A DNA stretch of 64,000 bases from assembly GCF_002813445.1 (NCBI RefSeq), contig NZ_PHHD01000001.1, forward strand, positions 4,836,001 through 4,900,000, written 5' to 3'. The notes beneath the pieces are model-generated. The model was not told where the DNA came from, searched no databases, and saw only the letters and a list, made by a program, of their open reading frames with translations. The DNA comes from Pseudomonas tolaasii NCPPB 2192. GTDB lineage: Bacteria; Pseudomonadota; Gammaproteobacteria; Pseudomonadales; Pseudomonadaceae. Shown one piece after another: positions 1-8,911 of this stretch; positions within the stretch are counted from its first letter, which is position 1, and the number at the start of each line of letters is the position of its first letter. The translations under genes and the position numbers were made by a program.

Positions 1-355
1 ACTGGAAATGGAAGAAACCGCAAACCAGGCCCACGCCGTCGCTCGCCTGGGTGTCCAGCGGCAGCATCGGGCGACGCGGGCATTCCTGGGCACCTGCGGC
101 CGTGGCTTCGCCGGACAGTCGATAGGCCAGGTCACGCAACAGAAACACCGCGTCACCATTGTTCAAGTGATGCGGGGTCGATTCGCCGTCGATATGCAGC
201 CAGCATTCGCCCTGCACCACCAGGTGAAAACTCGCACTGGCCAAACCGTGTGTGCTCGCATGCCAGTCGCCGCAGTAGCGGCCCACATGGAACAGGCTGG
301 TGTTGAGTTCGAGGCTGTCTAATAACCAATCGACAAGTGAACTGGACGAATTCAT
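1..355 (-). CDS. AraC-family regulator, cupin N-terminal part (cut by window edge)
   Basis: The reverse strand from the ATG at 355 encodes about 118 residues (start MNSSSSLVDWLLDSLELNTS) and runs off the left edge. The visible part looks like the cupin ligand-binding domain of AraC-type regulators: a HxGxYCGDWxAS-like stretch, then LVVQGECWLHIDGE and a GDAVFLLRDLAYRLSG stretch. The C-terminal HTH would lie outside the window. It is divergent from the operon starting at 458 with about 100 bp between, so it is the natural candidate regulator of that operon. The family call comes from motifs and the regulatory link is inference. Confidence 0.75.
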   Translation of the reverse strand, partial: MNSSSSLVDWLLDSLELNTSLFHVGRYCGDWHASTHGLASASFHLVVQGECWLHIDGESTPHHLNNGDAVFLLRDLAYRLSGEATAAGAQECPRRPMLPLDTQASDGVGLVCGFFHFQ

Positions 356-457
356 CTAATGGAAAGACTCAAGAGCAAGTAATCGCTACTTTAGCCTATT
401 GAGGCGTTTTTTTATAACCAACAGACTGGATGCACGAACCCATCAGGAGACCACTCC

Positions 458-1018
458 ATGTCCCGTGTACCGTTGCTCACCCCTGAAACAGCGCCGCAAG
501 CCGCCAAACCCTTCCTGGAAAACGCGCTGAAAGCCTCGGGTTTCATTCCCAACCTGCTCGCCGTGCTGGCGAATGCGCCGGCTGCGCTGGAAACCTACAT
601 CACCGTTTCCGGTCTCAACGGCAAATCCGACCTGAGCCTGGCCGACCGCGAAGTGGTGCAACTGATTGCCGCCACCACCCACGGTTGCGATTTCTGCGTG
701 GCCGGCCACACCGCCGTGGCGCGCAACAAGGCCAAGCTGCCGGAAGACGTGATCGACGCGCTGCGCCAGCGAGGTGAATTGCCGAACGCGCGCTATGAGA
801 CACTCGCCGCCTTCACGCGCGAAGTGATCGCCACCCGTGGAGACGTCAGCGATGCAGGTTTCGAGGCCTTCCGCGCCGCCGGTTACACCGACGGCCACGC
901 ATTGGAAGTTATTTTGGGCGTGAGCCTGGCAACCCTGTGCAACTTCGCTAACGTGTTTGCCCGTACGCCGTTGAACCCGGAACTGGCGCAATACCGTTGG
1001 GAAAAACCGGCAAGCTGA
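458..1018 (+). CDS. AhpD-like carboxymuconolactone decarboxylase family protein
   Basis: 186 aa, all-helical AhpD/CMD-type protein. The redox centre is visible as HGCDFCVAGH, with Cys77 and Cys80 forming a CxxC pair and His84 downstream, as in alkylhydroperoxidase AhpD. An AGGAG site sits upstream of the ATG. Family members act as thiol peroxidases or decarboxylases, and the substrate cannot be read from sequence. It is the first gene of a collinear group with a flavoprotein and an ABC importer, so it may protect against, or act on, an oxidised intermediate of the imported compound. Confidence 0.85.
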   Translation: MSRVPLLTPETAPQAAKPFLENALKASGFIPNLLAVLANAPAALETYITVSGLNGKSDLSLADREVVQLIAATTHGCDFCVAGHTAVARNKAKLPEDVIDALRQRGELPNARYETLAAFTREVIATRGDVSDAGFEAFRAAGYTDGHALEVILGVSLATLCNFANVFARTPLNPELAQYRWEKPAS

Positions 1019-1058
1019 ACGGGCATTGGCCTACCTGCTGTAAAAAGGAGAAACATCA

Positions 1059-2120
1059 ATGCTTGACCCAATCTTGAGCCGTTGGCTCGATGTTCAAGCG
1101 CAGGCCCTGGACGTGGGCAGTTGCGATCCACAGGAAGTGCTGCCACGGCTGGCAGAAGCCAACGTATTGCGCATCGGGGTGCCGAAATCCCTCGGCGGGC
1201 TGGGCGGCGATGTAGCCGGCGCGGTCGAAGCCATCGCCAATGTCGCCAGCCATTCCCTGGCGGCGGCTTTTGTATGCTGGGGCCAGCGCTCGTTTATCGA
1301 ATATTTGCTGCAAAGCCCGAATGAGCGCCTGCGCGAGCAATTGATGCCGGATTTGCTCAGCGGCAAGCTGGCCGGGGCGACCGGGCTGTCGAATGCGATG
1401 AAATACCTGTCGGGCATCGAGACGCTGCAAATCAGCGCCGAACCGACGCACGACGGCTGGATCCTCAACGGCCGCCTGCATTGGGTGACCAACCTGCGCA
1501 AGAATGGCTTTGTCGCAGCGGCCGCCATCGAGCATGCCGCGGGCGGTGCGCCGTTTATCCTGGCGATCCCGGACTCGGTGGCGGGTTTACAGCGCTCGCG
1601 TGACCTTGAACTGTTGGGGTTGCAATCGAGCAATACGGCGGCGCTCGGCCTCGAAGGCGTAGAGCTGAGCCGCGACTGGTTGCTGCATGAGGATGCGCGC
1701 AAGTTTCTGCCGGCCGTGCGCCCGGCGTTCCTCGGGTTGCAATGCGGTATGTCGATAGGGTTGGCGCGGCGTTCGCTGGCCGAGGTGGCCAACCATTTGG
1801 GCGCCAGCCGGACCGTGCTGCGTGAAGAGCTCGAAGCGCTGCGCGTGACTCTGGACCACTTGGTCACCGAGCTGAAAAAAGGCCTGTTGGCCGGGCGTTT
1901 CGCGTCCGAGCCGGTGCCGTTGTTCAAACTGCGCATTGCCCTGGCGGAAACCGCGGCCAGTGCTGTGCAACTTGAGCTGCAAGCCAGTGGCGGCAAGGCG
2001 TACCTCACTGCCCACGGCAGCGGCTTTGCGCGGCGCTGGCGCGAGTCGGCGTTCGTGCCGATCGTAACGCCAAGCCTGGTGCAACTGCGCACCGAGCTGC
2101 ATCGCCAGGCCAACTTATGA
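1059..2120 (+). CDS. acyl-CoA dehydrogenase-like flavoprotein
   Basis: 353 aa, preceded by an AAAAGGAG ribosome site. The sequence follows the acyl-CoA dehydrogenase/DszC-like fold: an N-terminal helical part, a central segment with ATGLSNAM and LNGRLHWVTN resembling the beta-domain flavin site, and a C-terminal helical bundle ending in a GSGFARRWRE stretch. It is slightly short for the family (about 380-400 aa). Members near sulfonate-type ABC genes are often FMN monooxygenases rather than true dehydrogenases. The next gene overlaps its stop (ATGA), so the two are translationally coupled. Substrate unknown. Confidence 0.75.
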   Translation: MLDPILSRWLDVQAQALDVGSCDPQEVLPRLAEANVLRIGVPKSLGGLGGDVAGAVEAIANVASHSLAAAFVCWGQRSFIEYLLQSPNERLREQLMPDLLSGKLAGATGLSNAMKYLSGIETLQISAEPTHDGWILNGRLHWVTNLRKNGFVAAAAIEHAAGGAPFILAIPDSVAGLQRSRDLELLGLQSSNTAALGLEGVELSRDWLLHEDARKFLPAVRPAFLGLQCGMSIGLARRSLAEVANHLGASRTVLREELEALRVTLDHLVTELKKGLLAGRFASEPVPLFKLRIALAETAASAVQLELQASGGKAYLTAHGSGFARRWRESAFVPIVTPSLVQLRTELHRQANL

Positions 2121-2920
2121 GCCAGGCGGTGCTCATTGCCCGGGAGATTTGCCTGGGGTATGCCAGTGGCCCGGTGCTGCAAGGGTTTGACCTGAACCTG
2201 CAGCCCGGCGAGGTGGTGTCGATTCTCGGCCCCAGTGGCGTCGGCAAGTCCAGCCTGTTGCGTGTGTTGGCCGGTTTGCAGGCACCTCAAGGCGGAAGCG
2301 TGCAAGTGCTCGGTGAAGCGTTGAATGGCCCGCATCCACGGGTGGCGGTGGCGTTTCAGGACCCGAGCCTGTTGCCCTGGCTGAGCCTTGAAAAGAACGT
2401 CGCTTTCGGCCTGGATTTCGCCCGTCAGCCGCATCTGAGCCAGGAAGAACGACGACGCCGTGTGGATCACGCCATTGCTGCTGTCGGCCTGGAACACGCG
2501 CGGCAACAATTTCCGGCACAGCTCTCGGGCGGCATGGCCCAGCGCACGGCGTTGGCCCGTTGCCTGGCGCGTCAACCGCAAGTGCTATTGCTGGATGAGC
2601 CCTTTGGCGCGCTGGATGAAGTGACCCGCGCCGACATGCAGCACCTGTTGCTCAAGGTCAACCGCGAGATTGGTTCGGCTGCCGTGCTGATCACCCACGA
2701 TATCGATGAAGCGTTGCTGTTGTCCGACCGCATTGTGCTACTGGGCAATCGCCCGGCGCGCACGCTCGGCGAATGGCACATCGACCTGCCGCAACCGCGC
2801 GAAGAACAGGTGGAGGCCATCGGCGCCTTGCGTATCGACATTCTGAAAACCTTACGGCAGGCGAGCCGCCCTCAACCCAACCCCCTTGAATTGCTGGAGC
2901 CAAGCCATGTGTCTGGATGA
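2117..2920 (+). CDS. ABC transporter ATP-binding protein, sulfonate/taurine type
   Basis: 267 aa NBD of the SsuB/TauB/NrtD class. Walker A is GPSGVGKSS (residues 38-46), the Q-loop is AFQDPSLLPW near 79-88, the signature is LSGGMAQ (136-142), Walker B is VLLLDEPFGALDE (156-168), and the H-loop is ITHDIDEA. It overlaps the upstream gene by 4 nt and the downstream substrate-binding gene by 14 nt. It powers import through the membrane protein encoded at 4103. Confidence 0.92.
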   Translation: MSQAVLIAREICLGYASGPVLQGFDLNLQPGEVVSILGPSGVGKSSLLRVLAGLQAPQGGSVQVLGEALNGPHPRVAVAFQDPSLLPWLSLEKNVAFGLDFARQPHLSQEERRRRVDHAIAAVGLEHARQQFPAQLSGGMAQRTALARCLARQPQVLLLDEPFGALDEVTRADMQHLLLKVNREIGSAAVLITHDIDEALLLSDRIVLLGNRPARTLGEWHIDLPQPREEQVEAIGALRIDILKTLRQASRPQPNPLELLEPSHVSG

Positions 2921-4106
2921 CATGACCCACTCGCGCCGTGATTTTCTCAAACTCTCGGCGGTGCTCAGCGCCGCCGGCGCCTTACCTCTGTTGAGCAGCC
3001 TGCAAGCCCGTGCCGCCAGTGAACCGGACGCCCCGGTGCGCATCGGCTACCTGCCGATCACCGACGCCACGCCACTGCTGGTGGCGCACAACAATGGGCT
3101 GTTCGAGGCCGAAGGCATCAAGGCCGAGCGCCCGGTGCTGTTGCGCAGTTGGGCGCAAGTGATCGAGGCGTTTATCTCGGGGCAGGTCAATGTGATTCAC
3201 CTGCTGTCGCCGATGACCGTGTGGGCACGCTATGGCAGCAAGGTTCCGGCCAAGGTTGTAGCCTGGAATCATGTGGGCGGTTCGGGCCTGACGGTGGCGC
3301 CGGGTATTACCGACGTGAAGCAGCTGGGCGGCAAGTCGGTGGCGATTCCGTTCTGGTATTCGATCCACAACGTGGTGGTGCAGCAACTGTTCCGCGACAA
3401 CGGCCTGACGCCGGTCGCGCGGGCTGCAGGCAGCGCCATTGCGGCCAACGAAGTCAACCTGATCGTGCTGCCGCCGTCGGATATGCCGCCAGCCCTGGCG
3501 AGCAAGCGCATCGACGGTTATATCGTCGCCGAGCCCTTCAATGCCCTGGCGGAAAACCTCAAGGTGGGTCGCGTGCAACGCTTTACCGGCGACGTGTGGC
3601 GCAACCACGCGTGCTGCGTGGTGTTCATGCACGAGCACGACCTCGCCAACCGCCCGGAATGGTCGCAAAAAGTGGTGAACGCCATCGTCAAGGCCCAGGT
3701 GTGGACCCGTGACAACCGCGAAGAGGCCGTGAAACTGCTGTCCAAGGACGGCCCCAACCGCTATACGCCGCACGCCGAGCCGGTGTTGAGCAAAGTGCTG
3801 GCGCCCGCCGCCGGTGACCGTGCCGCGTACCTGGCCGACGGCGCGATTCAGCACGCCAACTGGGATGAGCACCGCATTGACTTCCAACCCTATCCATTCC
3901 CCAGTTATACCGAGGAACTGGTGCGGCGCCTGAAGGACACCCTGATCGAGGGCGACAAGAAATTCCTCGCCGACCTCGACCCGGCCTTCGTCGCCAGGGA
4001 TCTGGTGGACGACCGCTTTGTGCGCAACGCCATCGAGGCCGTCGGCGGTATGAAGACCTTCGGCTTGCCGGACGGTTATGAGCGGCACGAGGAGATTGGC
4101 GCTTGA
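2907..4106 (+). CDS. Tat-exported ABC substrate-binding protein (NMT1/SsuA-like)
   Basis: 399 aa periplasmic binding protein. I chose the ATG at 2907 because GGAG lies 8 nt upstream; an earlier TTG at 2886 has no such site. The N-terminus SRRDFLKLSAVLSAAG is a twin-arginine signal (Arg10-Arg11) followed by a hydrophobic stretch and ARA cleavage region. The mature part (VRIGYLPITDATPLLVAHNNGLFEAEGI) is typical of nitrate/sulfonate/taurine/thiamine-precursor binders. Tat export suggests folding before export, or cofactor or metal binding. Ligand unknown. Confidence 0.9.
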   Translation: MCLDDMTHSRRDFLKLSAVLSAAGALPLLSSLQARAASEPDAPVRIGYLPITDATPLLVAHNNGLFEAEGIKAERPVLLRSWAQVIEAFISGQVNVIHLLSPMTVWARYGSKVPAKVVAWNHVGGSGLTVAPGITDVKQLGGKSVAIPFWYSIHNVVVQQLFRDNGLTPVARAAGSAIAANEVNLIVLPPSDMPPALASKRIDGYIVAEPFNALAENLKVGRVQRFTGDVWRNHACCVVFMHEHDLANRPEWSQKVVNAIVKAQVWTRDNREEAVKLLSKDGPNRYTPHAEPVLSKVLAPAAGDRAAYLADGAIQHANWDEHRIDFQPYPFPSYTEELVRRLKDTLIEGDKKFLADLDPAFVARDLVDDRFVRNAIEAVGGMKTFGLPDGYERHEEIGA

Positions 4107-4867
4107 GCAACGGCAAAATCGCTTCATGGCCGGGCTGGCTGCTGGGCATCAGTGGGCTGGCGGGCCTGCTGGTGCTGTGGTGGCTGGGTGTGAAAGTGTT
4201 TGGCGATGCCGATGGCTTGTCGGCGCGCTTTTCGCTGGGCGCCACCTTCAGCAGCCTGTGGGAGTTGCTCGGGCGTGGCGAGCTGTACCTGCACATCGCT
4301 GTCAGCCTCAAGCGCATTTTCGTCGGTTTGTTCCTGGCGCTATTGGTCGGCGTGCCGCTCGGGTTGCTGGTGGGCAGTTCGCGTAACCTGGAGGCCGCGA
4401 CGACGCCGGCCTTTCAGTTTTTGCGGATGATTTCGCCCCTGTCCTGGATGCCCATCGTGGTGATGTTGATGGGGGTGGGCGACCAGCCGATTTACTTCCT
4501 GCTGGCCTTTGCGGCCGTGTGGCCGATCATGCTCAACACCGCCGCCGGTGTGCGGCAACTGGACCCGCGCTGGCTGCAGTTGAGTAAAAGCCTGAGCGCC
4601 ACGCGCTGGGAAACCCTGCGCCGGGTGATCATTCCCGGTGTGGTCGGGCACGTGCTGACGGGCGTGCGCCTGGCCATCGGGATTCTGTGGATCGTGCTGG
4701 TGCCGTGCGAAATGCTCGGGGTCAGTGCGGGGTTGGGTTATTACATCCTGGACACCCGTGATCGGCTGGCCTACTCGGAACTGATGGCAATGGTGCTATT
4801 GATCGGGCTGTTGGGGTTTGCCCTGGATGCGCTGGCACGTTGGTTGTACCAGCGCTGGGTGCATTAA
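4103..4867 (+). CDS. ABC transporter permease, SsuC/TauC type
   Basis: 254 aa inner-membrane protein with about six hydrophobic segments and the EAA-loop region SATRWETLRRVIIPG that contacts the ATPase. The start is a TTG (4103) whose last bases share the TGA stop of the binding protein. A GGAG at 4091 spaced 8 nt away supports this start. It completes the importer encoded by 2117-4867. The gene ends 10 nt from the 3' end of the convergent toxin gene. Confidence 0.9.
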   Translation: MSNGKIASWPGWLLGISGLAGLLVLWWLGVKVFGDADGLSARFSLGATFSSLWELLGRGELYLHIAVSLKRIFVGLFLALLVGVPLGLLVGSSRNLEAATTPAFQFLRMISPLSWMPIVVMLMGVGDQPIYFLLAFAAVWPIMLNTAAGVRQLDPRWLQLSKSLSATRWETLRRVIIPGVVGHVLTGVRLAIGILWIVLVPCEMLGVSAGLGYYILDTRDRLAYSELMAMVLLIGLLGFALDALARWLYQRWVH

Positions 4868-4877
4868 CGCGACAGGG

Positions 4878-7800
4878 CTAGGGCTTCATGTAGATGTGCA
4901 GGTTTCCCGGCAGGTCGCCGCGCTTGAGTGGCAGCTTGGGGTCAGGGACGTGTCGCGTGTCCTTGAACCCCACGGAGGCGGGCACGTTGGCGTTGTCAAA
5001 CACACCGATGCCCAGTGTCCCGGTCAGCTCCGCCAGGCCAGTCACATCTTCAGACGTATTCATGTGGGCGTTGCCCACCAGCGCGATCCACTTTTCCGTG
5101 CCGGAATTGGCCTGGATCGTCTCGGCGGCAAAGTAATTGAATTCCTTCAACCGTATTTCGGAATTGATACCCTGGACCGTACGCGCCCGGAAGGGGCGCT
5201 CATCCTTGTGCCGGGTCAGGTAATAATGATCCAGTGGCATGACGTCGATGCCGTTCTTCCTGAATTCGTCTCTAAGTTCTTTAAACGTCGGATTGGTTCG
5301 AACGTTCTTCGTGCTTCCCAAACTGCTGATGCCGTCGTCCACTGCACCAAAGGGCGGGAGGTCAATCACCCCTTCGAAGTAGACCTTCTTCACGCCTTGG
5401 GCCTTGAATGTCTGCATGTTGGCCATCAGCAGCTTGAAACTGGCCATTTGTGAGTGGCTCTCTCCAAAGACCACGCCCTGAGAGACCTTCAAGGCTTCGG
5501 TGATCAGGTCGCCCGGCGGCATTTGTTTGGGCAGGGGTGGGAGTGTCGGCGTTGCCGGCAAGACGCCGCCAGCCTTCACCGTGTTGTGATAATTCTCCAT
5601 TTGTTGGGTGAAGTGGGCTTTTGTCTGATCCATTCCGTTACCTGGAATGAAGTGTCCAGGTACCAGTTTGCCCAGCGTATTGTCCACATAGTCCCCGGCA
5701 GGCAGGGGCAGCTTAGTCGCGCCGACATGGGGGTGAGGGGGGCGCACAGGGTAAGGCTGAACACGTTGCGGTGTGTGGGTGTGCATTTTATGGGGCGGCG
5801 GCATCAGCGTATCCACGGGGTCGAAATTCCCCAGCGGCGGCCCATAAGGCTGTTGGCTGCCGGCATCGAACGCATACCATTTGTTGTTGTGTTTGACGGC
5901 ACTGCCCGTCACGGTCTGGTCACCCACTTTGAGCGCTCCAGTGGCCGCCGCCTCAAAGCGAGTGCTGGCCTGAGCCAGGTCAACACCGCTTGCCATACCA
6001 CGCAGTTGTTGAACGCCGGAAGCCACCGCATGGGGTCCCTGCAGCGCAAGTTTGCCGGCGCCGACGGTGATGTCGCCCAAGCCGCCCAGGGGGTTGAAGG
6101 CGCTGAATGCGGTCGCACCTATTATTCGGCTGCCCTGAGCCGCTTTGCTGATCGTGCTGCCTGTTTTGCCCGCCACTTTGGTGAGTTTTCCCGCCATGCC
6201 CAGGCCAGCGGTGACAAAACCGAAAATGTCAAAAGCCAAGTCGGTCGCCGCGTCTTTGTAGTTGCCGTTGTTCAAGTTCACGATGGCTGATCGGAGAGGG
6301 ATGAGGTCCAGTAAAAAATTGCCAATCGAGTTCAAGGTGTCAGTGCGCTTTTCACTCCATGTCCTGCCTTCAGCCTGGCGTCTGACCGAGTCATCGTCGA
6401 TTCCCAGGCCCTTGACGACGGTCGCTGCGACGTCCCGAATTCGTGGGGTCTGAAAGAGGTTGGGCCGTCGATAGCGAGTGGAGTTGTCTTTCAAGGAATA
6501 GGCTTCAGCGGGCGGGGAAAACTCGTCGACCCTGGTGACTTCGTTGGAAATATATTCCGGCTGTCGGTTCGAGGGGGGCGACAGGATCTTGCTAATGGAG
6601 CCCTTCACTGTATCGAAGGCATATGACCGTGTTTTACCTTCATGCTCGGTCTGCACCAGTATCGTCATGCTTGAGTGGAACAAACTGTCGGCGGTGAACG
6701 GTATGAGTGACCTTCTGTACGAGTTCTCCTTGAAGAACCTGAGCTCGCCGTAGTTCAGTGCCGTGCGGTCCTCCAGTGGCAGATGGGTGATGGCATTCAT
6801 CATCAAGTCTTGCTTGATGCTTTTATAGTTTCCAGTGACCTCACTGAAGGCTTTGTCGAAGGCTTCGGGAACATTGAACTCGGCGCTTCGGGTGAAGGCG
6901 ATTATCTGCTGTATATCAATGCTGTAATTCCCGTGTATCTGCCAGCTGTCCCACACTGTCAGCCCCTGCATGGTGATATCCAGCAGAGAGTAGGGATCGC
7001 TGAAGCGCGGGCCCTTGATTTCGGCGCCGTAGTGGATGCGCAGGACTTTGCGTTCGAAGTCGATATCGTCGCCGAATCTTTTCTTCAGCAGCGCCAGTGC
7101 CATTGCTTTGCGATTGGGCAGGGGAGCTTCGAGTTTCGAGGACGCGGCCTTGAGATCGTTCAGCTGCTTGTTGAATGCATCTCGTGCATTTTCGACTTCA
7201 TCAGCCGGGTATATGTCATCCGCGCTTTTATCGATGACCTGATTGGCAACCGCCCAATCGATCAAGATAGCTTTTTGGTTGGCCTCGCTGACCGCAGGCA
7301 CATCTTCGCCAGCCTGCATCACTGCGCTGAAGCTCATCCGGGCCGTCTTGCCGGGTGTTTCGCCTTCGATGCCTGCCACGGCCAGGCAAAGGTTAGCCCA
7401 GGCCTGGCTACCGATGCTAACGCCGGCAGGAATATCCGTGATCAGAAACTGTGGGGCGACACGTGCCAGCAACAGGCGTGCACCCAGTTCGGCGGTGCCT
7501 TTGGAGGTCTTGCCGGTGGTGATCAGGTGCGCTGCGAGCGCACTGACGACCTCAGCCGGTCGTTTGCCAAAATGAGTGAGCGCCGCCAGATCAAAACCTG
7601 CGACCTGGTTTCGCTTGGCTGCGTCGATCGACTCCGGGTCAAGACCCAGATGGACGGCGGCAAGCACGTAATCGTTGACGCTGCGATCCGTAGCAATACC
7701 GTCAACCTTGAGCTGGATGGCTTCACCCAGTGCTTGCGCTCGGGGGGAATCGAGCAGTTTCTCCATTGCTTTGGCGGGGTCTTGAAATTCGGGTTTCGAC

Positions 7801-8384
7801 AGTGAGTGCCCATCGGCCAAGTAGTCCAGCGCCCCCCATTGGACATTGCTCAGCGGCAACCCTTCCAGGTTGGCGCTATTGCACGCCACCACGTTGAACA
7901 CTTCGTGTTGGATCTTTATATCCAAGGGGATCGGCCAGGCCAGGGCCCCAGCGAAATTGCCCAGCGGATGCACCCATGTGTCTTCGCGGAGTCCGCTGGC
8001 CAATGCTTTCACGTCGGCAACGAAATGGGGCATTGTAATGCCCTGATGCTTGATGAACGCTTCAAGGCTGACCGTCGCGGGTTTCAACGTGCTCATGGGC
8101 ATAAAGGTCGATTCGCGCGCGATCGACATCTGGTTTTGCTGCAGCATGGTGGCAACAGTCTGTGCCTCGGCATTCTCGGGCAGGTTTGCAAGGAGTGTGG
8201 TCAGCGCCTGCGCCAGGTTTTCCAGGTTGCTTCGGTCGCCAAGGGCTGCCTTGAGTGTTTGACGGCCATCCGGCAGTGAAGGCGCAGGGGTTGCAGGTTT
8301 TTGTTGCGCAGATGACGGAACAGTGACTGGAATGAGGGGCGGCGAGTAGGCTGAGGGCTGTTGGACATTGGCTGTAATAGTCAT
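4878..8384 (-). CDS. large PMT-like toxin/effector with C-terminal TIKI/ChaN-type domain
   Basis: 1168 aa from the ATG at 8384; the open frame extends to 8651 but that part translates as Arg/His/Pro-rich non-protein-like sequence. No signal peptide is visible. Residues about 700-800 hold a Gly/Ala-rich amphipathic stretch of the kind that inserts in membranes. Next comes a Pro/His-rich linker (HKMHTHTPQ, PPHPHVGATK). The last 200 residues carry GESH (974-977), YFEG (Glu1004) and GNAHM (1104-1108), the pattern of the EreA/ChaN/TIKI fold also found in the C2 domain of Pasteurella multocida toxin. The PMT deamidase (C3) domain is not evident. It is monocistronic and has no linked secretion genes. 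The NCBI-style name would be membrane-targeted effector domain-containing toxin. Activity is unproven. Confidence 0.7.
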   Translation of the reverse strand: MTITANVQQPSAYSPPLIPVTVPSSAQQKPATPAPSLPDGRQTLKAALGDRSNLENLAQALTTLLANLPENAEAQTVATMLQQNQMSIARESTFMPMSTLKPATVSLEAFIKHQGITMPHFVADVKALASGLREDTWVHPLGNFAGALAWPIPLDIKIQHEVFNVVACNSANLEGLPLSNVQWGALDYLADGHSLSKPEFQDPAKAMEKLLDSPRAQALGEAIQLKVDGIATDRSVNDYVLAAVHLGLDPESIDAAKRNQVAGFDLAALTHFGKRPAEVVSALAAHLITTGKTSKGTAELGARLLLARVAPQFLITDIPAGVSIGSQAWANLCLAVAGIEGETPGKTARMSFSAVMQAGEDVPAVSEANQKAILIDWAVANQVIDKSADDIYPADEVENARDAFNKQLNDLKAASSKLEAPLPNRKAMALALLKKRFGDDIDFERKVLRIHYGAEIKGPRFSDPYSLLDITMQGLTVWDSWQIHGNYSIDIQQIIAFTRSAEFNVPEAFDKAFSEVTGNYKSIKQDLMMNAITHLPLEDRTALNYGELRFFKENSYRRSLIPFTADSLFHSSMTILVQTEHEGKTRSYAFDTVKGSISKILSPPSNRQPEYISNEVTRVDEFSPPAEAYSLKDNSTRYRRPNLFQTPRIRDVAATVVKGLGIDDDSVRRQAEGRTWSEKRTDTLNSIGNFLLDLIPLRSAIVNLNNGNYKDAATDLAFDIFGFVTAGLGMAGKLTKVAGKTGSTISKAAQGSRIIGATAFSAFNPLGGLGDITVGAGKLALQGPHAVASGVQQLRGMASGVDLAQASTRFEAAATGALKVGDQTVTGSAVKHNNKWYAFDAGSQQPYGPPLGNFDPVDTLMPPPHKMHTHTPQRVQPYPVRPPHPHVGATKLPLPAGDYVDNTLGKLVPGHFIPGNGMDQTKAHFTQQMENYHNTVKAGGVLPATPTLPPLPKQMPPGDLITEALKVSQGVVFGESHSQMASFKLLMANMQTFKAQGVKKVYFEGVIDLPPFGAVDDGISSLGSTKNVRTNPTFKELRDEFRKNGIDVMPLDHYYLTRHKDERPFRARTVQGINSEIRLKEFNYFAAETIQANSGTEKWIALVGNAHMNTSEDVTGLAELTGTLGIGVFDNANVPASVGFKDTRHVPDPKLPLKRGDLPGNLHIYMKP

Positions 8385-8709
8385 GATTTGCCTGATTAAA
8401 AGTTCATGAGTAAGCGCGCGCAAAGCCAGACGGCGATGCCTTAAAACGCACCCATGCGTGTGTGAATCAGTGCAAGCCGTTCCTTTCAGGAGAGCAGGCC
8501 AACTGTAAGTAAAAATCTGCAGGTGTGGACGGCGGCCCCGGCGCCGGGCAGCAAACATAGGGGGTTGCGGGTGGGGCAGCGGTTGGAACCTGTGTTGGAC
8601 AAGCCAAAACCGGCCATCGCCTGTAACATAATGTCCGGCTGCTACAGGCATCTACTTACAGCAACTGATCACGCAGCGTGAAAACAATCTTCAGGTTCAG
8701 GAACCCGTC
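8385..8709. other. non-coding divergent region between toxin gene and small membrane protein
   Basis: 325 bp holding the promoters and leaders of two divergent genes. I see no protein-like ORF. A 9-bp inverted repeat (CTGTAAGTA at 8503-8511 and TACTTACAG at 8653-8661) is the only structure I noticed, and at 141 bp separation it may be chance. Confidence 0.5.
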
Positions 8710-8904
8710 ATGACTCAAAAGCAACGCTTGAAATATTCGATTCTGATTGCCCTGGCCGTACTGGCGACAATGTTCGGCCTGTCCTATCTGCAGAACACCG
8801 GGGTTATCAGCGAGAAAACGTTCCAGTACATCGCCATTGCCGTGGCGGTGATCGTAGTGGTGATCAACGGCATCATGCGCCGCAAGGTCAAGCCGAACTT
8901 CTGA
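8710..8904 (+). CDS. small two-helix membrane protein
   Basis: 64 aa, start MTQKQRLKYSILIALAVLAT. Two hydrophobic helices (about residues 10-27 and 40-56) are separated by a short polar loop, with a positively charged tail (RRKVKP). AGGAAC precedes the ATG. This is a conserved-looking small inner-membrane protein of unknown function. It is convergent with the Fur-like gene, whose stop lies 7 bp away. Confidence 0.7.
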   Translation: MTQKQRLKYSILIALAVLATMFGLSYLQNTGVISEKTFQYIAIAVAVIVVVINGIMRRKVKPNF

Positions 8905-8911
8905 TCGCGCG

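Noticed and set aside
1094..4127. Long reverse-strand open frames opposite the acyl-CoA dehydrogenase, ATPase and binding-protein genes (up to 495 codons)
   Set aside because: They are GC-rich antisense frames with Arg/Ser-rich, low-sense composition and no ribosome site, while the forward strand carries well-recognised protein families.
8385..8651. N-terminal 89-residue extension of the toxin
   Set aside because: Composition is Arg/His/Pro-rich without protein-like order, and the ATG at 8384 gives a normal hydrophilic start.
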